The notes beneath the pieces were generated by a model. That model was not told the DNA's origin, did no database searches, and saw only the letters and a list, made by a program, of their open reading frames with translations. From assembly GCF_001544095.1 (NCBI RefSeq), contig NZ_BCPT01000011.1:1-64000 (forward strand): a DNA stretch of 64,000 nt, read 5' to 3'. Positions within the stretch are counted from its first letter, which is position 1, and each line of letters opens with the position of its first letter. This document shows positions 28,180 through 37,525 of this stretch, in pieces. The position numbers were made by a program, and so were the translations under genes. Source of the stretch: Enterococcus casseliflavus NBRC 100478. Lineage in GTDB: Bacteria > Bacillota > Bacilli > Lactobacillales > Enterococcaceae.

Positions 28180-29001
28180 TTATTTTGGTTGATGAAAGGT
28201 CTCATGTGCTGATGCAACAACTTTCGGGATGTCGATCCCTGCTGCGGTGCCTTCTTGCAGGCTTTTCTTTAAATGTACGATAAACTCGATATTCCCTTCG
28301 CCACCAGTGATTGGTGAAAAACTTAGGTTTAATACATCGAATTTTGTTTTCTTAGCGAATGCCAGTACTTCCTCCAACACTCGTTCATGGGTTTTGGTGT
28401 CACGAACGATCCCATTTTTTCCGACCGCTTCTTTGCCCGCTTCAAATTGTGGTTTGATCAGCGCCATCACTTCGCCATCTGTTACCAAAATATCATAAAG
28501 GGGAGGTAAGATCAGTTTAAGTGAAATAAAAGAAACATCGATCGTAGCAGCTTCAGGAAGACCATCCAGGAAGTCTGTTGGTTTTGCATAACGGAAGTTG
28601 ACCCGTTCCATTACGATCACTCGCTCATCTTGCCGCAGCTTCCATGCTAACTGATTGTAACCGACATCCAGTGCATAGCTTTTTTTGGCGCCATTTTGCA
28701 ACGCCGCATCAGTAAAGCCACCGGTGGAAGCGCCGATATCTAACATGATTTTATCGGTTACGTCAAAATCAAAAACTTTGAGTGCTTTTTCTAACTTGAG
28801 ACCACCACGAGAAACATACGGCAGCTTCTTCCCTTTGATCTGCAGCAGTGTATCTGCGGCAATTTTTTCTCCAGGCTTATCTAAGCGCTCATTGTTTTTT
28901 TCTTTGTACACCAATCCAGCCATCACTCCTCGTTTGGCTTGCTCGCGGGTCTCAAAGAGGCCTTGCTGGACAGCTAAAACATCTACTCGTTCTTTCTTCA
29001 T
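28180..29001 (-). CDS. tlyA: TlyA family rRNA 2'-O-methyltransferase
   Basis: A 273-aa protein combining an N-terminal S4 RNA-binding domain (about 1-65, RVDVLAVQQGLFETREQAKRGVMAG) with an FtsJ-like methyltransferase. The SAM-binding motif is MLDIGASTGGFTDAAL (about 87-102). TlyA methylates ribosomal RNA ribose positions in other bacteria; the Bacillus relative is YqxC. Its ATG overlaps the ispA stop (ATGA), so it is the last gene of the folD-xseA-xseB-ispA-tlyA operon. Confidence 0.9.
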   Translation of the reverse strand: MKKERVDVLAVQQGLFETREQAKRGVMAGLVYKEKNNERLDKPGEKIAADTLLQIKGKKLPYVSRGGLKLEKALKVFDFDVTDKIMLDIGASTGGFTDAALQNGAKKSYALDVGYNQLAWKLRQDERVIVMERVNFRYAKPTDFLDGLPEAATIDVSFISLKLILPPLYDILVTDGEVMALIKPQFEAGKEAVGKNGIVRDTKTHERVLEEVLAFAKKTKFDVLNLSFSPITGGEGNIEFIVHLKKSLQEGTAAGIDIPKVVASAHETFHQPK

Positions 29002-29894
29002 GCGTTCCCTCGAATCTCAAATCGTTCCACAAATGCCAACAAAACATCTGGCGTAAATTGACCATATTGAGTTAATTGCGCCAGAATTGCTTTAGCCTTG
29101 CCTAATTCTTCTGTCAAGGCTTGCTGCGCGCCTGCTAAGCCAAGTAAAGCAGGATAGGTACTTTTCGCCAACTCGTCATCTCGGCGGACAACTTTGCCTA
29201 GCTCTTCGGTCGTACTAGTGGCATCTAACAGATCGTCGCGAATTTGAAAGGCTAACCCAATATGCTGGGCAAAGCGATCCAATTCATGCAGAACCTCTTC
29301 CGTCTGGTCGGCTAAGACACCACCAGCAATCACCGCAAAGCGGATCAATTCTCCAGTCTTTCGTTCATGGATTGACATGAGCTCCTCAAGACGAAGGGCT
29401 TGGTTCTCCCCTTGAATATCAGCTGCTTGGCCGGCGACCATCCCTTGCGTGCCCGCTGCTTTACTCAACTGCTGCAGCAGCAAGACTTTTTGATTGGCTT
29501 CGATTTCCGCCATAGCGACTAATTGAAACGCAGCCGTCAAAAGACCATCTCCAGCTAAAATCGCTAAAGCTTCACCAAAAACCTTATGGTTGGTGGGTTT
29601 GCCTCGACGCAGATCATCGTTGTCCATTGCTGGCAGATCATCATGGATCAGCGAATACGTATGCACCATTTCTAGGGCTGCTGCACACTGGTACACCGCG
29701 GTATTGACGGGTTTGTGAAAAGCGGCGACTGTTGCTGCCAATAAAAGCGGGCGAATGCGTTTGCCGCCAGCTTGGATCGAATACTGCATGCTTTCAAATA
29801 GTCGTTGATCAGAAGTGTGTTCTTTGACAAAACGTTCCATAACTTCTTCGATCAATGGGGCGTGTTCTTTCGTAAATTCCTTCAAAGCACTCAT
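28998..29894 (-). CDS. ispA: polyprenyl (farnesyl) diphosphate synthase
   Basis: A 298-aa trans-prenyltransferase that condenses DMAPP and IPP to a C15 (possibly C20) diphosphate for undecaprenol and quinone synthesis. The first Asp-rich motif is [17 protein letters not shown] (about 80-96), the second [10 protein letters not shown] (about 222-231). The start overlaps the xseB stop (ATGA). The xseB-ispA-tlyA order is conserved in Firmicutes. Confidence 0.94.
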   Translation of the reverse strand: MSALKEFTKEHAPLIEEVMERFVKEHTSDQRLFESMQYSIQAGGKRIRPLLLAATVAAFHKPVNTAVYQCAAALEMVHTYSLIHDDLPAMDNDDLRRGKPTNHKVFGEALAILAGDGLLTAAFQLVAMAEIEANQKVLLLQQLSKAAGTQGMVAGQAADIQGENQALRLEELMSIHERKTGELIRFAVIAGGVLADQTEEVLHELDRFAQHIGLAFQIRDDLLDATSTTEELGKVVRRDDELAKSTYPALLGLAGAQQALTEELGKAKAILAQLTQYGQFTPDVLLAFVERFEIRGNA

Positions 29895-30112
29895 TGGCTT
29901 TCCTCTTCAAAGGGGACTTCTTCATTGGATTCAGTCATCATTTTTGTTAAGGATTTTTCCGCTTTACTCAAGGTGTCCTTGCATTGCTTGCTCAAAACCA
30001 TGCCTTTTTGAAAAGCATCTAACGCTTCTTCCAATGGAACATCGCCTTGTTCCAAACGGGTTACGATTTGTTCTAATTCTTGTAATGATTCTTCAAATGT
30101 TGGATTTGCCAT
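29891..30112 (-). CDS. xseB: exodeoxyribonuclease VII small subunit
   Basis: A 73-aa helical protein with the family pattern [26 protein letters not shown]. It forms the XseA-XseB nuclease complex that degrades single-stranded DNA. I chose ATG 30110-30112, which overlaps the xseA end by 20 bp and has AAGGAG upstream, over a longer start at 30157 inside xseA. Confidence 0.94.
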   Translation of the reverse strand: MANPTFEESLQELEQIVTRLEQGDVPLEEALDAFQKGMVLSKQCKDTLSKAEKSLTKMMTESNEEVPFEEESQ

Positions 30113-31445
30113 GATTAACTCCTTCTGTACTAATAACTTCGACCAGTGTTTGGCCATCTTGGTAATGGATCGTCAGCTGATCTTCTGGCTCGATCGCATC
30201 AATCGATTTGATCAACTGCTCATTTTTCGTGGTATAGCTGTAGCCGCGTCCCATGATTTTTAGTGGGCTTAACAAATCAAGGGATTGGACTGCATTTGCA
30301 AATTGATTTTCTTTTGCTGCATAAATATCTTTCATGGCTTTCGTTAAGCGTTGAGAAAGATAGCTGACCTCTTGATTGCTGGCTTGTAATCGCGCTTTTG
30401 GTTGTTGTTGGGCCAACCGTGAAATCAATTGCTGTGCCTGGCGATCCTTGTCATAAAGCAAGGTTTGCAAGCCTTGCTGCATCCGCTGCTGCAACTGATC
30501 GAGTTTGATGGACTGTGCCTCATACAAGCGCTCTGGTTGTCGAAAAACATACGATCCAATCACTCGCTGATAGCGTTCTTGTTTGTACTGGATCTGATGC
30601 ATAAATGCTTGCTCTAATCGGGCTTGTCTTTCTTCGATCCGCAAAATCTCCTCCGACAGCACTGGCACCGCTAATTCGGCAGCGGCGGTCGGAGTTGCCG
30701 CCCGTACATCCGCCACTAAATCGGCAATCGTCGTATCGGTTTCATGCCCCACTGAAGAAATAATGGGGGTTTTTGCATCAAAAATGGCTCTTGCCACTCG
30801 TTCTTCATTGAAAGGCCAGAGGTCCTCGATCGATCCACCCCCACGTCCGATGATCATAGTATCAAAGGTCCCATCGGCTTCGACTCGTTGGATATTTTTC
30901 ACCACATCATCCGCAGCTTTATTGCCTTGTACCACGGTTGGATACAAAACGATCTGAGCAATGGGATAACGCCGCTGTGTCGTCGTGATGATATCTCTGA
31001 TCACCGCTCCACTAGGACTGGTCAAAACCGCGATGCGTTTCGGGTATTTCGGCAAGGACTGCTTCGGTGCAGAAAATAAACCTTCTGCTGCTAATTTCTG
31101 CTTTAATTGTTCGTAGGCTTGATAAAGAGCGCCGACACCGTCTGGTTCCATATGATCGATCACCATCTGGTAATTTCCGCTTGCCTCATACAGAGTGATA
31201 CGCCCAACCGCCATGACTTTCATGCCCTCTTCTGGTTGAAAGCGCAGCTTGTCAAAAGCGCCTTTGAACATGACGGTCGAAATCTTTGCACCATCATCCT
31301 TCAAACTAAAGTATTGGTGATTGGGGCGACGACGAAAATTGGAGATCTCCCCCGTCAAATAAACCCGTTCTAGATACGGATCGACGTCAAACTTACGCTT
31401 GATATATTTTGTTAATGCGGTTACCGTTAAATATTCTTGCGCCAT
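30093..31445 (-). CDS. xseA: exodeoxyribonuclease VII large subunit
   Basis: A 450-aa catalytic subunit. The N-terminal OB fold is about 1-100 ([33 protein letters not shown]), the nuclease domain carries [17 protein letters not shown] (about 190-206) and [26 protein letters not shown], and the C-terminal half is a long helical region. The start directly abuts the folD stop, so it is translationally coupled to folD. Confidence 0.95.
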   Translation of the reverse strand: MAQEYLTVTALTKYIKRKFDVDPYLERVYLTGEISNFRRRPNHQYFSLKDDGAKISTVMFKGAFDKLRFQPEEGMKVMAVGRITLYEASGNYQMVIDHMEPDGVGALYQAYEQLKQKLAAEGLFSAPKQSLPKYPKRIAVLTSPSGAVIRDIITTTQRRYPIAQIVLYPTVVQGNKAADDVVKNIQRVEADGTFDTMIIGRGGGSIEDLWPFNEERVARAIFDAKTPIISSVGHETDTTIADLVADVRAATPTAAAELAVPVLSEEILRIEERQARLEQAFMHQIQYKQERYQRVIGSYVFRQPERLYEAQSIKLDQLQQRMQQGLQTLLYDKDRQAQQLISRLAQQQPKARLQASNQEVSYLSQRLTKAMKDIYAAKENQFANAVQSLDLLSPLKIMGRGYSYTTKNEQLIKSIDAIEPEDQLTIHYQDGQTLVEVISTEGVNHGKSNI

Positions 31446-32297
31446 TTAGTTTTTCATTGTCTCCTTTGCTGCCTCGATCGTTTGGGCCATCAACATCGTG
31501 ATCGTCATTGGACCTACACCTCTAGGTACCGGTGTGATATAGCTAGCGATCGGTTCGACTTCATCAAATTTCACATCGCCGATCAACTTGCCGTTGGCAT
31601 CACGATTCATCCCAACATCAATCACCACAGCCCCTTCTTTTACGAAGTCTTTTGTGACAAAATGACCGCGGCCGATCGCCACGACTAAAATGTCCGCTTG
31701 TTTTGCCAACTCGGGCAGATTTTTGGTTTTTGAATGAGCAATAGTCACGGTGGCATTTGCCCCCAAGAGTAAGTGCGCCATTGGTTTTCCGACAATGTTG
31801 CTGCGACCGATCACTAAGGCATTTTTTCCTTCCAATTCGATCCCATACGCAGCAAACATTTTCATAATGCCATAAGGGGTACAAGGAATTCGGTCAGGTA
31901 CACCTGCGAATAATTTTCCTAAATTGATTGGATGAAAGCCGTCGACATCTTTTTCTGGTTTGATGGCTAACAGTACTTTTTCTTCATTGATATGTTTTGG
32001 CAAAGGAAGTTGAACCAAAATTCCATGAAAGGCATCATCGTTATTGAACTGTTCGATTTCTGCTAATAATTCTGCCTCAGTAATGGATTCAGGGTAGCGG
32101 GCAACACGGGAATTGATACCGATTTTCGCCGCAGCTAGTTCTTTATTTTTCACATAAGTCTGACTCGCTTTGTCTTCTCCAACAAGCAAAACAACTAATC
32201 CCGGTGTCACACCCTGCTCTTTTAGTGTTGCTGTCTCTGAAAGAAACGCTGCTTGCATTTTTTCAGCCAATTCTTTTCCATTGATTAATGTACCCAT
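31446..32297 (-). CDS. folD: methylenetetrahydrofolate dehydrogenase/cyclohydrolase
   Basis: A 283-aa bifunctional enzyme interconverting methylene-, methenyl- and 10-formyl-tetrahydrofolate. The catalytic Lys lies in [16 protein letters not shown] (about 52-56), with [14 protein letters not shown], the NADP-site [15 protein letters not shown] (about 163-177) and the C-terminal signature [23 protein letters not shown] precedes the ATG, and a TATAAT is found about 22 bp upstream. It leads the operon with xseA, xseB, ispA and tlyA. Confidence 0.96.
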   Translation of the reverse strand: MGTLINGKELAEKMQAAFLSETATLKEQGVTPGLVVLLVGEDKASQTYVKNKELAAAKIGINSRVARYPESITEAELLAEIEQFNNDDAFHGILVQLPLPKHINEEKVLLAIKPEKDVDGFHPINLGKLFAGVPDRIPCTPYGIMKMFAAYGIELEGKNALVIGRSNIVGKPMAHLLLGANATVTIAHSKTKNLPELAKQADILVVAIGRGHFVTKDFVKEGAVVIDVGMNRDANGKLIGDVKFDEVEPIASYITPVPRGVGPMTITMLMAQTIEAAKETMKN

Positions 32298-32470
32298 TCT
32301 GACAACTCCTCCAACCTGATTATACGGACTTATTTTGTAAAAAGAAACGCACCAATCGTTTGTCGATATGCTTCTTCATGTTTTCTATCATAGCATTTTC
32401 TGAAAAGAAAAACACCGTCTAAGGCTCCCTTTTTTCGGAAAAAACGAGGGTAAACCGACAAAGTGCGTGC

Positions 32471-32533
32471 AAAAAAACCGAACGATCAAGCAGGACCGTC
32501 AAAACAAGGCGGTTGCTCATAAATCGTTCGGTT
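32471..32533 (-). terminator. terminator after nusB
   Basis: AACCGAACGAT and ATCGTTCGGTT (32476-32486 with 32523-32533) enclose a second GC-rich hairpin; on the minus strand a T7 run follows. Closer to nusB, at about 32538-32577, another CGATCG-flanked hairpin is present. The rest of this roughly 290-bp gap holds the folD leader and nothing else I recognise. Confidence 0.8.
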
Positions 32534-32590
32534 TCTGACTCGATCGAAAAAAAGCTGATCTCTTTTGATCGATCGTGTTAGGGTTGAAAA

Positions 32591-33055
32591 TTACTCACTT
32601 ACTTGGTTGGTTTTTGTTTCTAGCTCTTGATTGACTGTTGATAAAATACCGTTGACAAACTTTCTGGACTGATCGTCACTAAAGGTTTTCGCTAACTCGA
32701 TCGCTTCATTCAAAGCCACACGATTCGGCACATTATCCACATAGATCATTTCATACAAAGCAATTCGTAAAATCGTCACGTCCATTTTTGCTAAACGCTG
32801 GATTTTCCAACCAGCTTTTAAATGATTTTGAATGACTTCATCCAAGGCTTCTTTGTAATGACAGACACCTGCCACTAATTGATCTAAATAAACAGGCACA
32901 AAATGCTCTTGTTCTTCATCGATCAATTCATGGTGTTCCAACTCGATGGCATGCATGATGGCATCTTGTTTCGTTAAATCTTTATTAAAGTCTAGTGGAA
33001 ATAAAGCTTGTAACGCCATTTTCCGTATTTCATGCCGTGATAATTCTTTACTCAT
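32591..33055 (-). CDS. nusB: transcription antitermination factor NusB
   Basis: A 154-aa all-helical RNA-binding protein acting with NusE on boxA of rRNA operons. Typical segments are SRHEIRKMALQALFPLDF near the N-terminus, MDVTILRIALYEMIYVDNVPNRVALNEAIELAKTFSDDQSRKFVNGIL in the C-terminal half. The start ATG 33053-33055 overlaps the Asp23 gene by 8 bp and has GAGGAAG upstream; the in-frame ATG at 33076 has no site. Confidence 0.94.
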   Translation of the reverse strand: MSKELSRHEIRKMALQALFPLDFNKDLTKQDAIMHAIELEHHELIDEEQEHFVPVYLDQLVAGVCHYKEALDEVIQNHLKAGWKIQRLAKMDVTILRIALYEMIYVDNVPNRVALNEAIELAKTFSDDQSRKFVNGILSTVNQELETKTNQVSE

Positions 33056-33473
33056 TTTCTTCCTCGTCGTTTCCAAATAATTCTTCGATGTCTGGTAAAT
33101 CTACTTTTTCTGGCACGACTGCCACAACATGAACATTTACTTCAGCCAGTTGTACATCTGTCATAAATAAGACTTGCTGTTTGACCCGTTCTTGGATCTC
33201 CATTGCCACTTTAGGCACTGACATCCCATAAGTGATATAGCAGTAGATATCCACTTTGATCCCTGTTTCATCGATCGTTAAGTAGACCCCTTTGCCATGA
33301 GCTGCGCGACCCAATAATTCAGTGACACTGTTTGCCAGTGTTCCTCGCATCCCATAGACACCTTCCACTTTAGAAGCAGCGATCCCAATAATGATCTCGA
33401 TCACTTCTGGTGCGATGACGATCTCGCCTAATTCAGGACTTGCATTTAATACAAGGTTTTTATCTTCATTCAT
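33048..33473 (-). CDS. Asp23/Gls24 family envelope stress protein (YqhY-like)
   Basis: A 141-aa protein of the Asp23 (DUF322) family: GEIVIAPEVIEIIIGIAASKVEGVYGM is followed by GVYLTIDETGIKVDIYCYITYGMSVPKVAMEIQERVKQQV. The C-terminus is acidic (DIEELFGNDEEENE). The Bacillus relative YqhY sits at the same place between accBC and nusB; here acc genes are missing next to it. The start is ATG 33471-33473 after GGAGGCAAAAACGT. A longer frame to 33566 has no site and atypical composition. Confidence 0.88.
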   Translation of the reverse strand: MNEDKNLVLNASPELGEIVIAPEVIEIIIGIAASKVEGVYGMRGTLANSVTELLGRAAHGKGVYLTIDETGIKVDIYCYITYGMSVPKVAMEIQERVKQQVLFMTDVQLAEVNVHVVAVVPEKVDLPDIEELFGNDEEENE

Positions 33474-33682
33474 ACGTTTTTGCCTCCATTCTAAACAGCT
33501 GTACCGTATTGTTTGTAAAAAAACCGCTCGTTTTTTCCGTTTGAAGCAAACCAACGCTTGATTCAATCAATAACATCCATGGCACAGTGTTTCTTCTCGC
33601 TCTAAGTTTATCATTTTCTGCACTGAGAATCTATAATAACCCACTATTCTCAATGAATTTTCTGAAAAACAAGGTCGATGAA

Positions 33683-34747
33683 TCAGAGAATGATCAATTC
33701 TTTCGGTGAATGTGTCAACACTTTATTGCCAGTTTCTGTGATCAAAAGATCATCTTCGATACGAACGCCGCCAATTCCTGGAAGATAGATCCCTGGTTCA
33801 TCTGTAATGACGTTTCCGACAACAAATGCTTTATCAGCGCGGAAGGATACATTTGGTCCTTCGTGGATCTCTAAACCAATCCCATGGCCTGTTGAATGAC
33901 CAAAGGCATCTCCGTAGCCAAAGGAAGCAATGTGATCCCGAGCGATCGCATCTAGTTCAATTCCGGTCATTCCAGGTTTTGCTGCGGCCAAGACTTTTTC
34001 TTGCGCTTCAAGTACGATTTGATAGATTTCCTTCAATTTATCGCCAGGATCTCCTACTGCAAAGGTTCTAGTCATATCAGACACATAGCCTTGATAGTAA
34101 CAGCCAAAGTCTAACGTGATCAGATCGCCTTGTTCGATCACTTTTTCACTGGCAACCCCATGGGGCATTGCTGAACGCAGCCCACTAGCAACGATCGTTT
34201 CAAAAGATACGCTTGTGGCACCTAATGAACGCATAAAGAAATCTAACTGATTCGCCACTTCGATTTCTGTCATTCCTGGGCGGACCATTTTCAAAATATG
34301 TTCGAATCCTTGATCGGCGATATGGCAAGCTTGTTGGATCAATGCGATCTCTTCCTCATCTTTGACTTCCCGCAAAGCCTCGATCATCCCCGATACAGGG
34401 GCAAGGGATGATTCCTCGATCAAGTCTTCTAAGACGGAGTATTCGGCAAAGCTGACGAAACTTTCTTCAAAAGCTAAGACATTGATTTCTTCCTTTTGGC
34501 AGATGGTTGCAACTTCTTCAAAAATCGGTCCGCTATTTTTTACGATCTCAAAACCTTGAGCTTGGGCAGCTGCTTGCTCTGTATAGCGGAAATCTGTTAC
34601 AAAAAAAGCTTTGTCCAACGTAATGACTGCTAAACCAGTTGTCCCAGTAAAGTTTGTCAAGTAACGCAAATTGTATGGGCTGGTGATCAAGAACCCATCA
34701 ATCGAATCTTTTCTCATTGCTTCACGTAATTTTTCAACTCTTAACAT
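33683..34747 (-). CDS. pepP: Xaa-Pro peptidase, M24 family (YqhT-like)
   Basis: A 354-aa M24B metallopeptidase, a second one beside PepQ. The N-terminal creatinase domain covers about 1-125. Metal ligands are Asp in ITLDFGC and VSDMTRT, His in STGHGIGLEIHE, Glu in ITDEPGIYL and Glu in VRIEDDL. Family members remove N-terminal residues next to proline or act on Xaa-Pro dipeptides; the exact specificity cannot be read. In many Firmicutes efp follows; here the Asp23-nusB operon does. Confidence 0.88.
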   Translation of the reverse strand: MLRVEKLREAMRKDSIDGFLITSPYNLRYLTNFTGTTGLAVITLDKAFFVTDFRYTEQAAAQAQGFEIVKNSGPIFEEVATICQKEEINVLAFEESFVSFAEYSVLEDLIEESSLAPVSGMIEALREVKDEEEIALIQQACHIADQGFEHILKMVRPGMTEIEVANQLDFFMRSLGATSVSFETIVASGLRSAMPHGVASEKVIEQGDLITLDFGCYYQGYVSDMTRTFAVGDPGDKLKEIYQIVLEAQEKVLAAAKPGMTGIELDAIARDHIASFGYGDAFGHSTGHGIGLEIHEGPNVSFRADKAFVVGNVITDEPGIYLPGIGGVRIEDDLLITETGNKVLTHSPKELIIL

Positions 34748-34925
34748 GTATCGTTCCCTACTTTCTTGTTCTATACGATAGTATTATAACAAACTTCCAG
34801 AAAAAGCGGAAAGCAAGCGAAAAGTTTTCTAAAAAATCAAGCAATATGAATAAACGATAGAGTACTTTAAAAAGACTGCCGTGTGATCTTTCGTTGTTCT
34901 CTTCTAAATGATGGCTTCCGTGCAC

Positions 34926-34960
34926 AAAAAAAAGCAATTCAATCAATGAATTGCTTTTTT
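34926..34960 (-). terminator. bidirectional terminator after the GlsB-like gene
   Basis: AAAAAGCAATTCA pairs with TGAATTGCTTTTT around an ATCA loop, flanked by A and T runs. Confidence 0.85.
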
Positions 34961-34965
34961 GATAA

Positions 34966-35205
34966 TTATCTTTTACGTCCCAAAAAGAACGATACGACTG
35001 CCACGAAAATGACCGCGCCAATAATCGCAGGCACGATAGCCATTCCTGCTACTTGCGGTCCCCAAGTGCCAAAAAGGCCTTGACCAATCGATGCGCCTAC
35101 AAGTCCTGCAACGATATCAAAAATACAACCGCGTTTTTCGCCTGCAATGGCACCACCGATTGAACCGATGACCGCTCCTACGATCAATGTCCATAAAAAG
35201 TGCAT
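34966..35205 (-). CDS. GlsB/YeaQ/YmgE family small membrane protein
   Basis: A 79-aa protein with three glycine-rich membrane helices (FLWTLIVGAVIGSIGGAIAG; IFDIVAGLVGASIGQGLFG; VAGMAIVPAIIGAVIFVAVVSFFL) and a basic C-terminus LGRKR. The pattern is that of the transglycosylase-associated or GlsB family, which anchors Gls24/Asp23 stress proteins in enterococci. An Asp23-family gene lies 1.5 kb away, which may be coincidence. GGAGGGG precedes the ATG. Confidence 0.85.
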   Translation of the reverse strand: MHFLWTLIVGAVIGSIGGAIAGEKRGCIFDIVAGLVGASIGQGLFGTWGPQVAGMAIVPAIIGAVIFVAVVSFFLGRKR

Positions 35206-35279
35206 ACTAACCCCTCCTAAACTTTCTTATAAAAAGGGTACCATATTGAGAATCAATTGGAAAAATATATGCTCTCTTG

Positions 35280-35645
35280 TTATTTTCTGCGAGTGAAGGC
35301 TCGTTTCAATACATCAAAAAAGCCTAATGAATGCACCATATGGTCTGGATCGACGTATTCACGAATCGCTCGCAAGACTTTTTTTGGTTCTTTTGAGGAG
35401 AAGGTATACGTGCCATTCTTTTTGGTGCGGATCGCATAGCGTGGTATCCAACGGCCTTTGAACATGACCGAAGCGATCACATAGTCGACATCTTCCCATG
35501 GGATCTGAATAAACTTGCGTTTGTCACGGTCATTGTAAAACTCAAAGGCTTTATCGCCGATCATGATTTTGCCGTACTCATTGATCCCTAAAAAAGACGT
35601 AGCATCGATCGTCAAATCCACTTTTGTATTAAGAGATTGTACCAT
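35280..35645 (-). CDS. manO: DUF956 family protein (ManO-like)
   Basis: A 121-aa soluble protein of the DUF956 family (LGINEYGKIMIGDKAFEFYNDRDKRKFIQIPWEDVDYV), found almost only beside mannose-family PTS operons and named ManO there. It may modulate the transporter or its regulation; the mechanism is unknown to me. It lies 115 bp past manN, with a terminator between them and a TATAAT (35682-35687) upstream, so it may be transcribed partly on its own and partly by read-through. Confidence 0.82.
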   Translation of the reverse strand: MVQSLNTKVDLTIDATSFLGINEYGKIMIGDKAFEFYNDRDKRKFIQIPWEDVDYVIASVMFKGRWIPRYAIRTKKNGTYTFSSKEPKKVLRAIREYVDPDHMVHSLGFFDVLKRAFTRRK

Positions 35646-35716
35646 TTGCGCTTACTCCATTCTATATCGTCTTATTGTCTTATTATACGTGTTTGCAGCA
35701 GGTTTGGCGAATAAAT

Positions 35717-35747
35717 AAAAAGGTACTTGGGTTGCCCCAAGCACCTT
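35717..35747 (-). terminator. terminator between manN and the DUF956 gene
   Basis: AGGTGCTTGGG and CCCAAGTACCT on the minus strand (35721-35747) form an 11-bp stem with one mismatch, followed by T5. Partial read-through could control manO expression. Confidence 0.8.
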
Positions 35748-35759
35748 TCATTGAAAAGA

Positions 35760-36671
35760 TTATAACAATCCGATCAAGTGTCCACCGATACCGACTAAGA
35801 ATAGACCGATAATAATGATGATTGGAGAAACTTTTTTCTTCAATAACCACATACATAATAAAGTAAGCAATAGTGCAGCTAGACCAGGAATCAATTGATC
35901 CAAGTTGTTTTGCAATGTTGTTACTTTTGTATCAGTCAACGCACGGCCTTCAGCAACTTGTTGGAAGGCTTGTTGCAAACCAGCAGAGCCAGAAGGCAAG
36001 TTCGCCCAATCGACATAAGCACCTTCATCAAGCGGTACGCTTGAGACAACTGGCGCAAATGAGATCGATACCCAACGCTGAACGAGTGACCCTAATACGA
36101 ACATCCCTAAAATTGAAGCACCTTTTGTTACATCTTGCAACAATCCGCCTGAAAGGTCATCAGTGATTTTTGAACCAGCACGATAGCCGAATTCTTGTGT
36201 GTACCACATAAATGCCCAACGGATGATGTTCCATGCAACGAAGAAGATGATTGGACCTAAGATGTTTCCAGCTAAAGCAAGAGAAGCACCTAGAGCACCT
36301 AACATCGGACGTACAGTAAACCAGAACACAGGGTCACCGACACCGGCTAAAGGACCCATCATCCCAACTTTTACCCCTTGGATCGCTACGTCATCGACAG
36401 GCGCGCCATTGGCACGTTCTTCTTCTAAGGCTAATGTTACCCCTAAGATTGGCGATGCGATATATGGGTGAGTGTTAAAGAATTCTAAGTGACGCTTCAA
36501 TGCAGCGGCACGGTCTTCTTTTGTTTTGTATAATTTTTTGATTGCTGGAATCATTGAGAATGCCCAACCACCATTTTGCATACGTTCATAGTTCCATGAA
36601 CCTTGAATGAAGGTAGAGCGCCATGCTACGGCTAAACGATCTTTTTTATTTAATTGAATTTTTTCTGCCAT
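35760..36671 (-). CDS. manN: mannose-family PTS component IID
   Basis: A 303-aa membrane subunit of the Man-type transporter for glucose and mannose. The IID pattern is visible in RSTFIQGSWNYERMQNGGWAFSMIPAIKKLY (about 18-48), FFNTHPYIASPILGVTLALEEERANG and KVGMMGPLAGVGDPVFWFTVRP. The C-terminus is a membrane segment pair. GGAGG precedes the ATG; it lies 20 bp after manM. IIC-IID complexes of this type are also known receptors for class IIa bacteriocins. Confidence 0.94.
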   Translation of the reverse strand: MAEKIQLNKKDRLAVAWRSTFIQGSWNYERMQNGGWAFSMIPAIKKLYKTKEDRAAALKRHLEFFNTHPYIASPILGVTLALEEERANGAPVDDVAIQGVKVGMMGPLAGVGDPVFWFTVRPMLGALGASLALAGNILGPIIFFVAWNIIRWAFMWYTQEFGYRAGSKITDDLSGGLLQDVTKGASILGMFVLGSLVQRWVSISFAPVVSSVPLDEGAYVDWANLPSGSAGLQQAFQQVAEGRALTDTKVTTLQNNLDQLIPGLAALLLTLLCMWLLKKKVSPIIIIIGLFLVGIGGHLIGLL

Positions 36672-36691
36672 TTTTTTCTCCTCCTTCGATT

Positions 36692-37495
36692 CTAATAGTC
36701 ATTCAAGATATCGCCTAGAGGGTCGCCAGTGTTGCTGCCGCCGCCTCCATTTGATGATCCGCCCATTTTAGTTAGGTTCAAGTAGATCAATGCGATTGCT
36801 ACTGCCAAAGCACCGATAGCGATCAATGTCAATTGAGAAATAGCTGCGATAACGAAACCGATAATGAAGAATGGCCATACTTCACGAGTTGCCATCATGT
36901 TGATAACCATTGCATAACCAACGGCAACGACCATACCACCACCGATAGCCATACCATCAGTTAACCATGCAGGCATTGATTCTAAGAAGTTTTGAACAGT
37001 TGCAGCAGGAATTGCCAACAATGCAGCTGCAGGAATCGCAATACGAACCCCTTGCATACATACAGCGATCACATGCCACATTTCGATTTTACGAATGTTG
37101 CCTTCTTCAGCAGCAGCATCCATAAAGTGAACGATTGGCACAGCTAATGTACGAACGATCATTGTCAAGAACAAACCAGCAACAGCTAGAGGGATCGCAA
37201 CGGCAATCGCTGTATCAACACCAGCAGTTCCTTGTCCACCTAAAACTAAAATAATTGCAGATGCAACAGACGCCAATGCAGCATCAGGTGCAACAGCGGC
37301 ACCGATATTTGCCCATCCAAGTGCGATCATTTGTAATGATCCGCCCAAAATGATACATGCTTCCAAATTACCGGTCACTAAACCGATCAAAGTACACGCG
37401 ACTAGTGGTTGATGGAATTGGAATTCATCCAAGATTCCTTCCATACCAGCTAAAAAGGCAACGAGTACTACTAATACCATAGATATAATAGTCAT
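36692..37495 (-). CDS. manM: mannose-family PTS component IIC
   Basis: A 267-aa integral membrane sugar channel with seven or more helices. IIC signatures include DEFQFHQPLVACTLIGLVTGNLEACIILGGSLQMIALGWANIGAAVAPDAALASV. The C-terminal tail (GGSSNGGGGSNTGDPLGDILNDY) is a glycine-rich linker. It pairs with ManN to form the membrane complex; GGAGG lies 8 nt before the ATG. Confidence 0.94.
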   Translation of the reverse strand: MTIISMVLVVLVAFLAGMEGILDEFQFHQPLVACTLIGLVTGNLEACIILGGSLQMIALGWANIGAAVAPDAALASVASAIILVLGGQGTAGVDTAIAVAIPLAVAGLFLTMIVRTLAVPIVHFMDAAAEEGNIRKIEMWHVIAVCMQGVRIAIPAAALLAIPAATVQNFLESMPAWLTDGMAIGGGMVVAVGYAMVINMMATREVWPFFIIGFVIAAISQLTLIAIGALAVAIALIYLNLTKMGGSSNGGGGSNTGDPLGDILNDY

Positions 37496-37525
37496 GATAG
37501 ACCTCCTATTTAGTTGAATACGTTT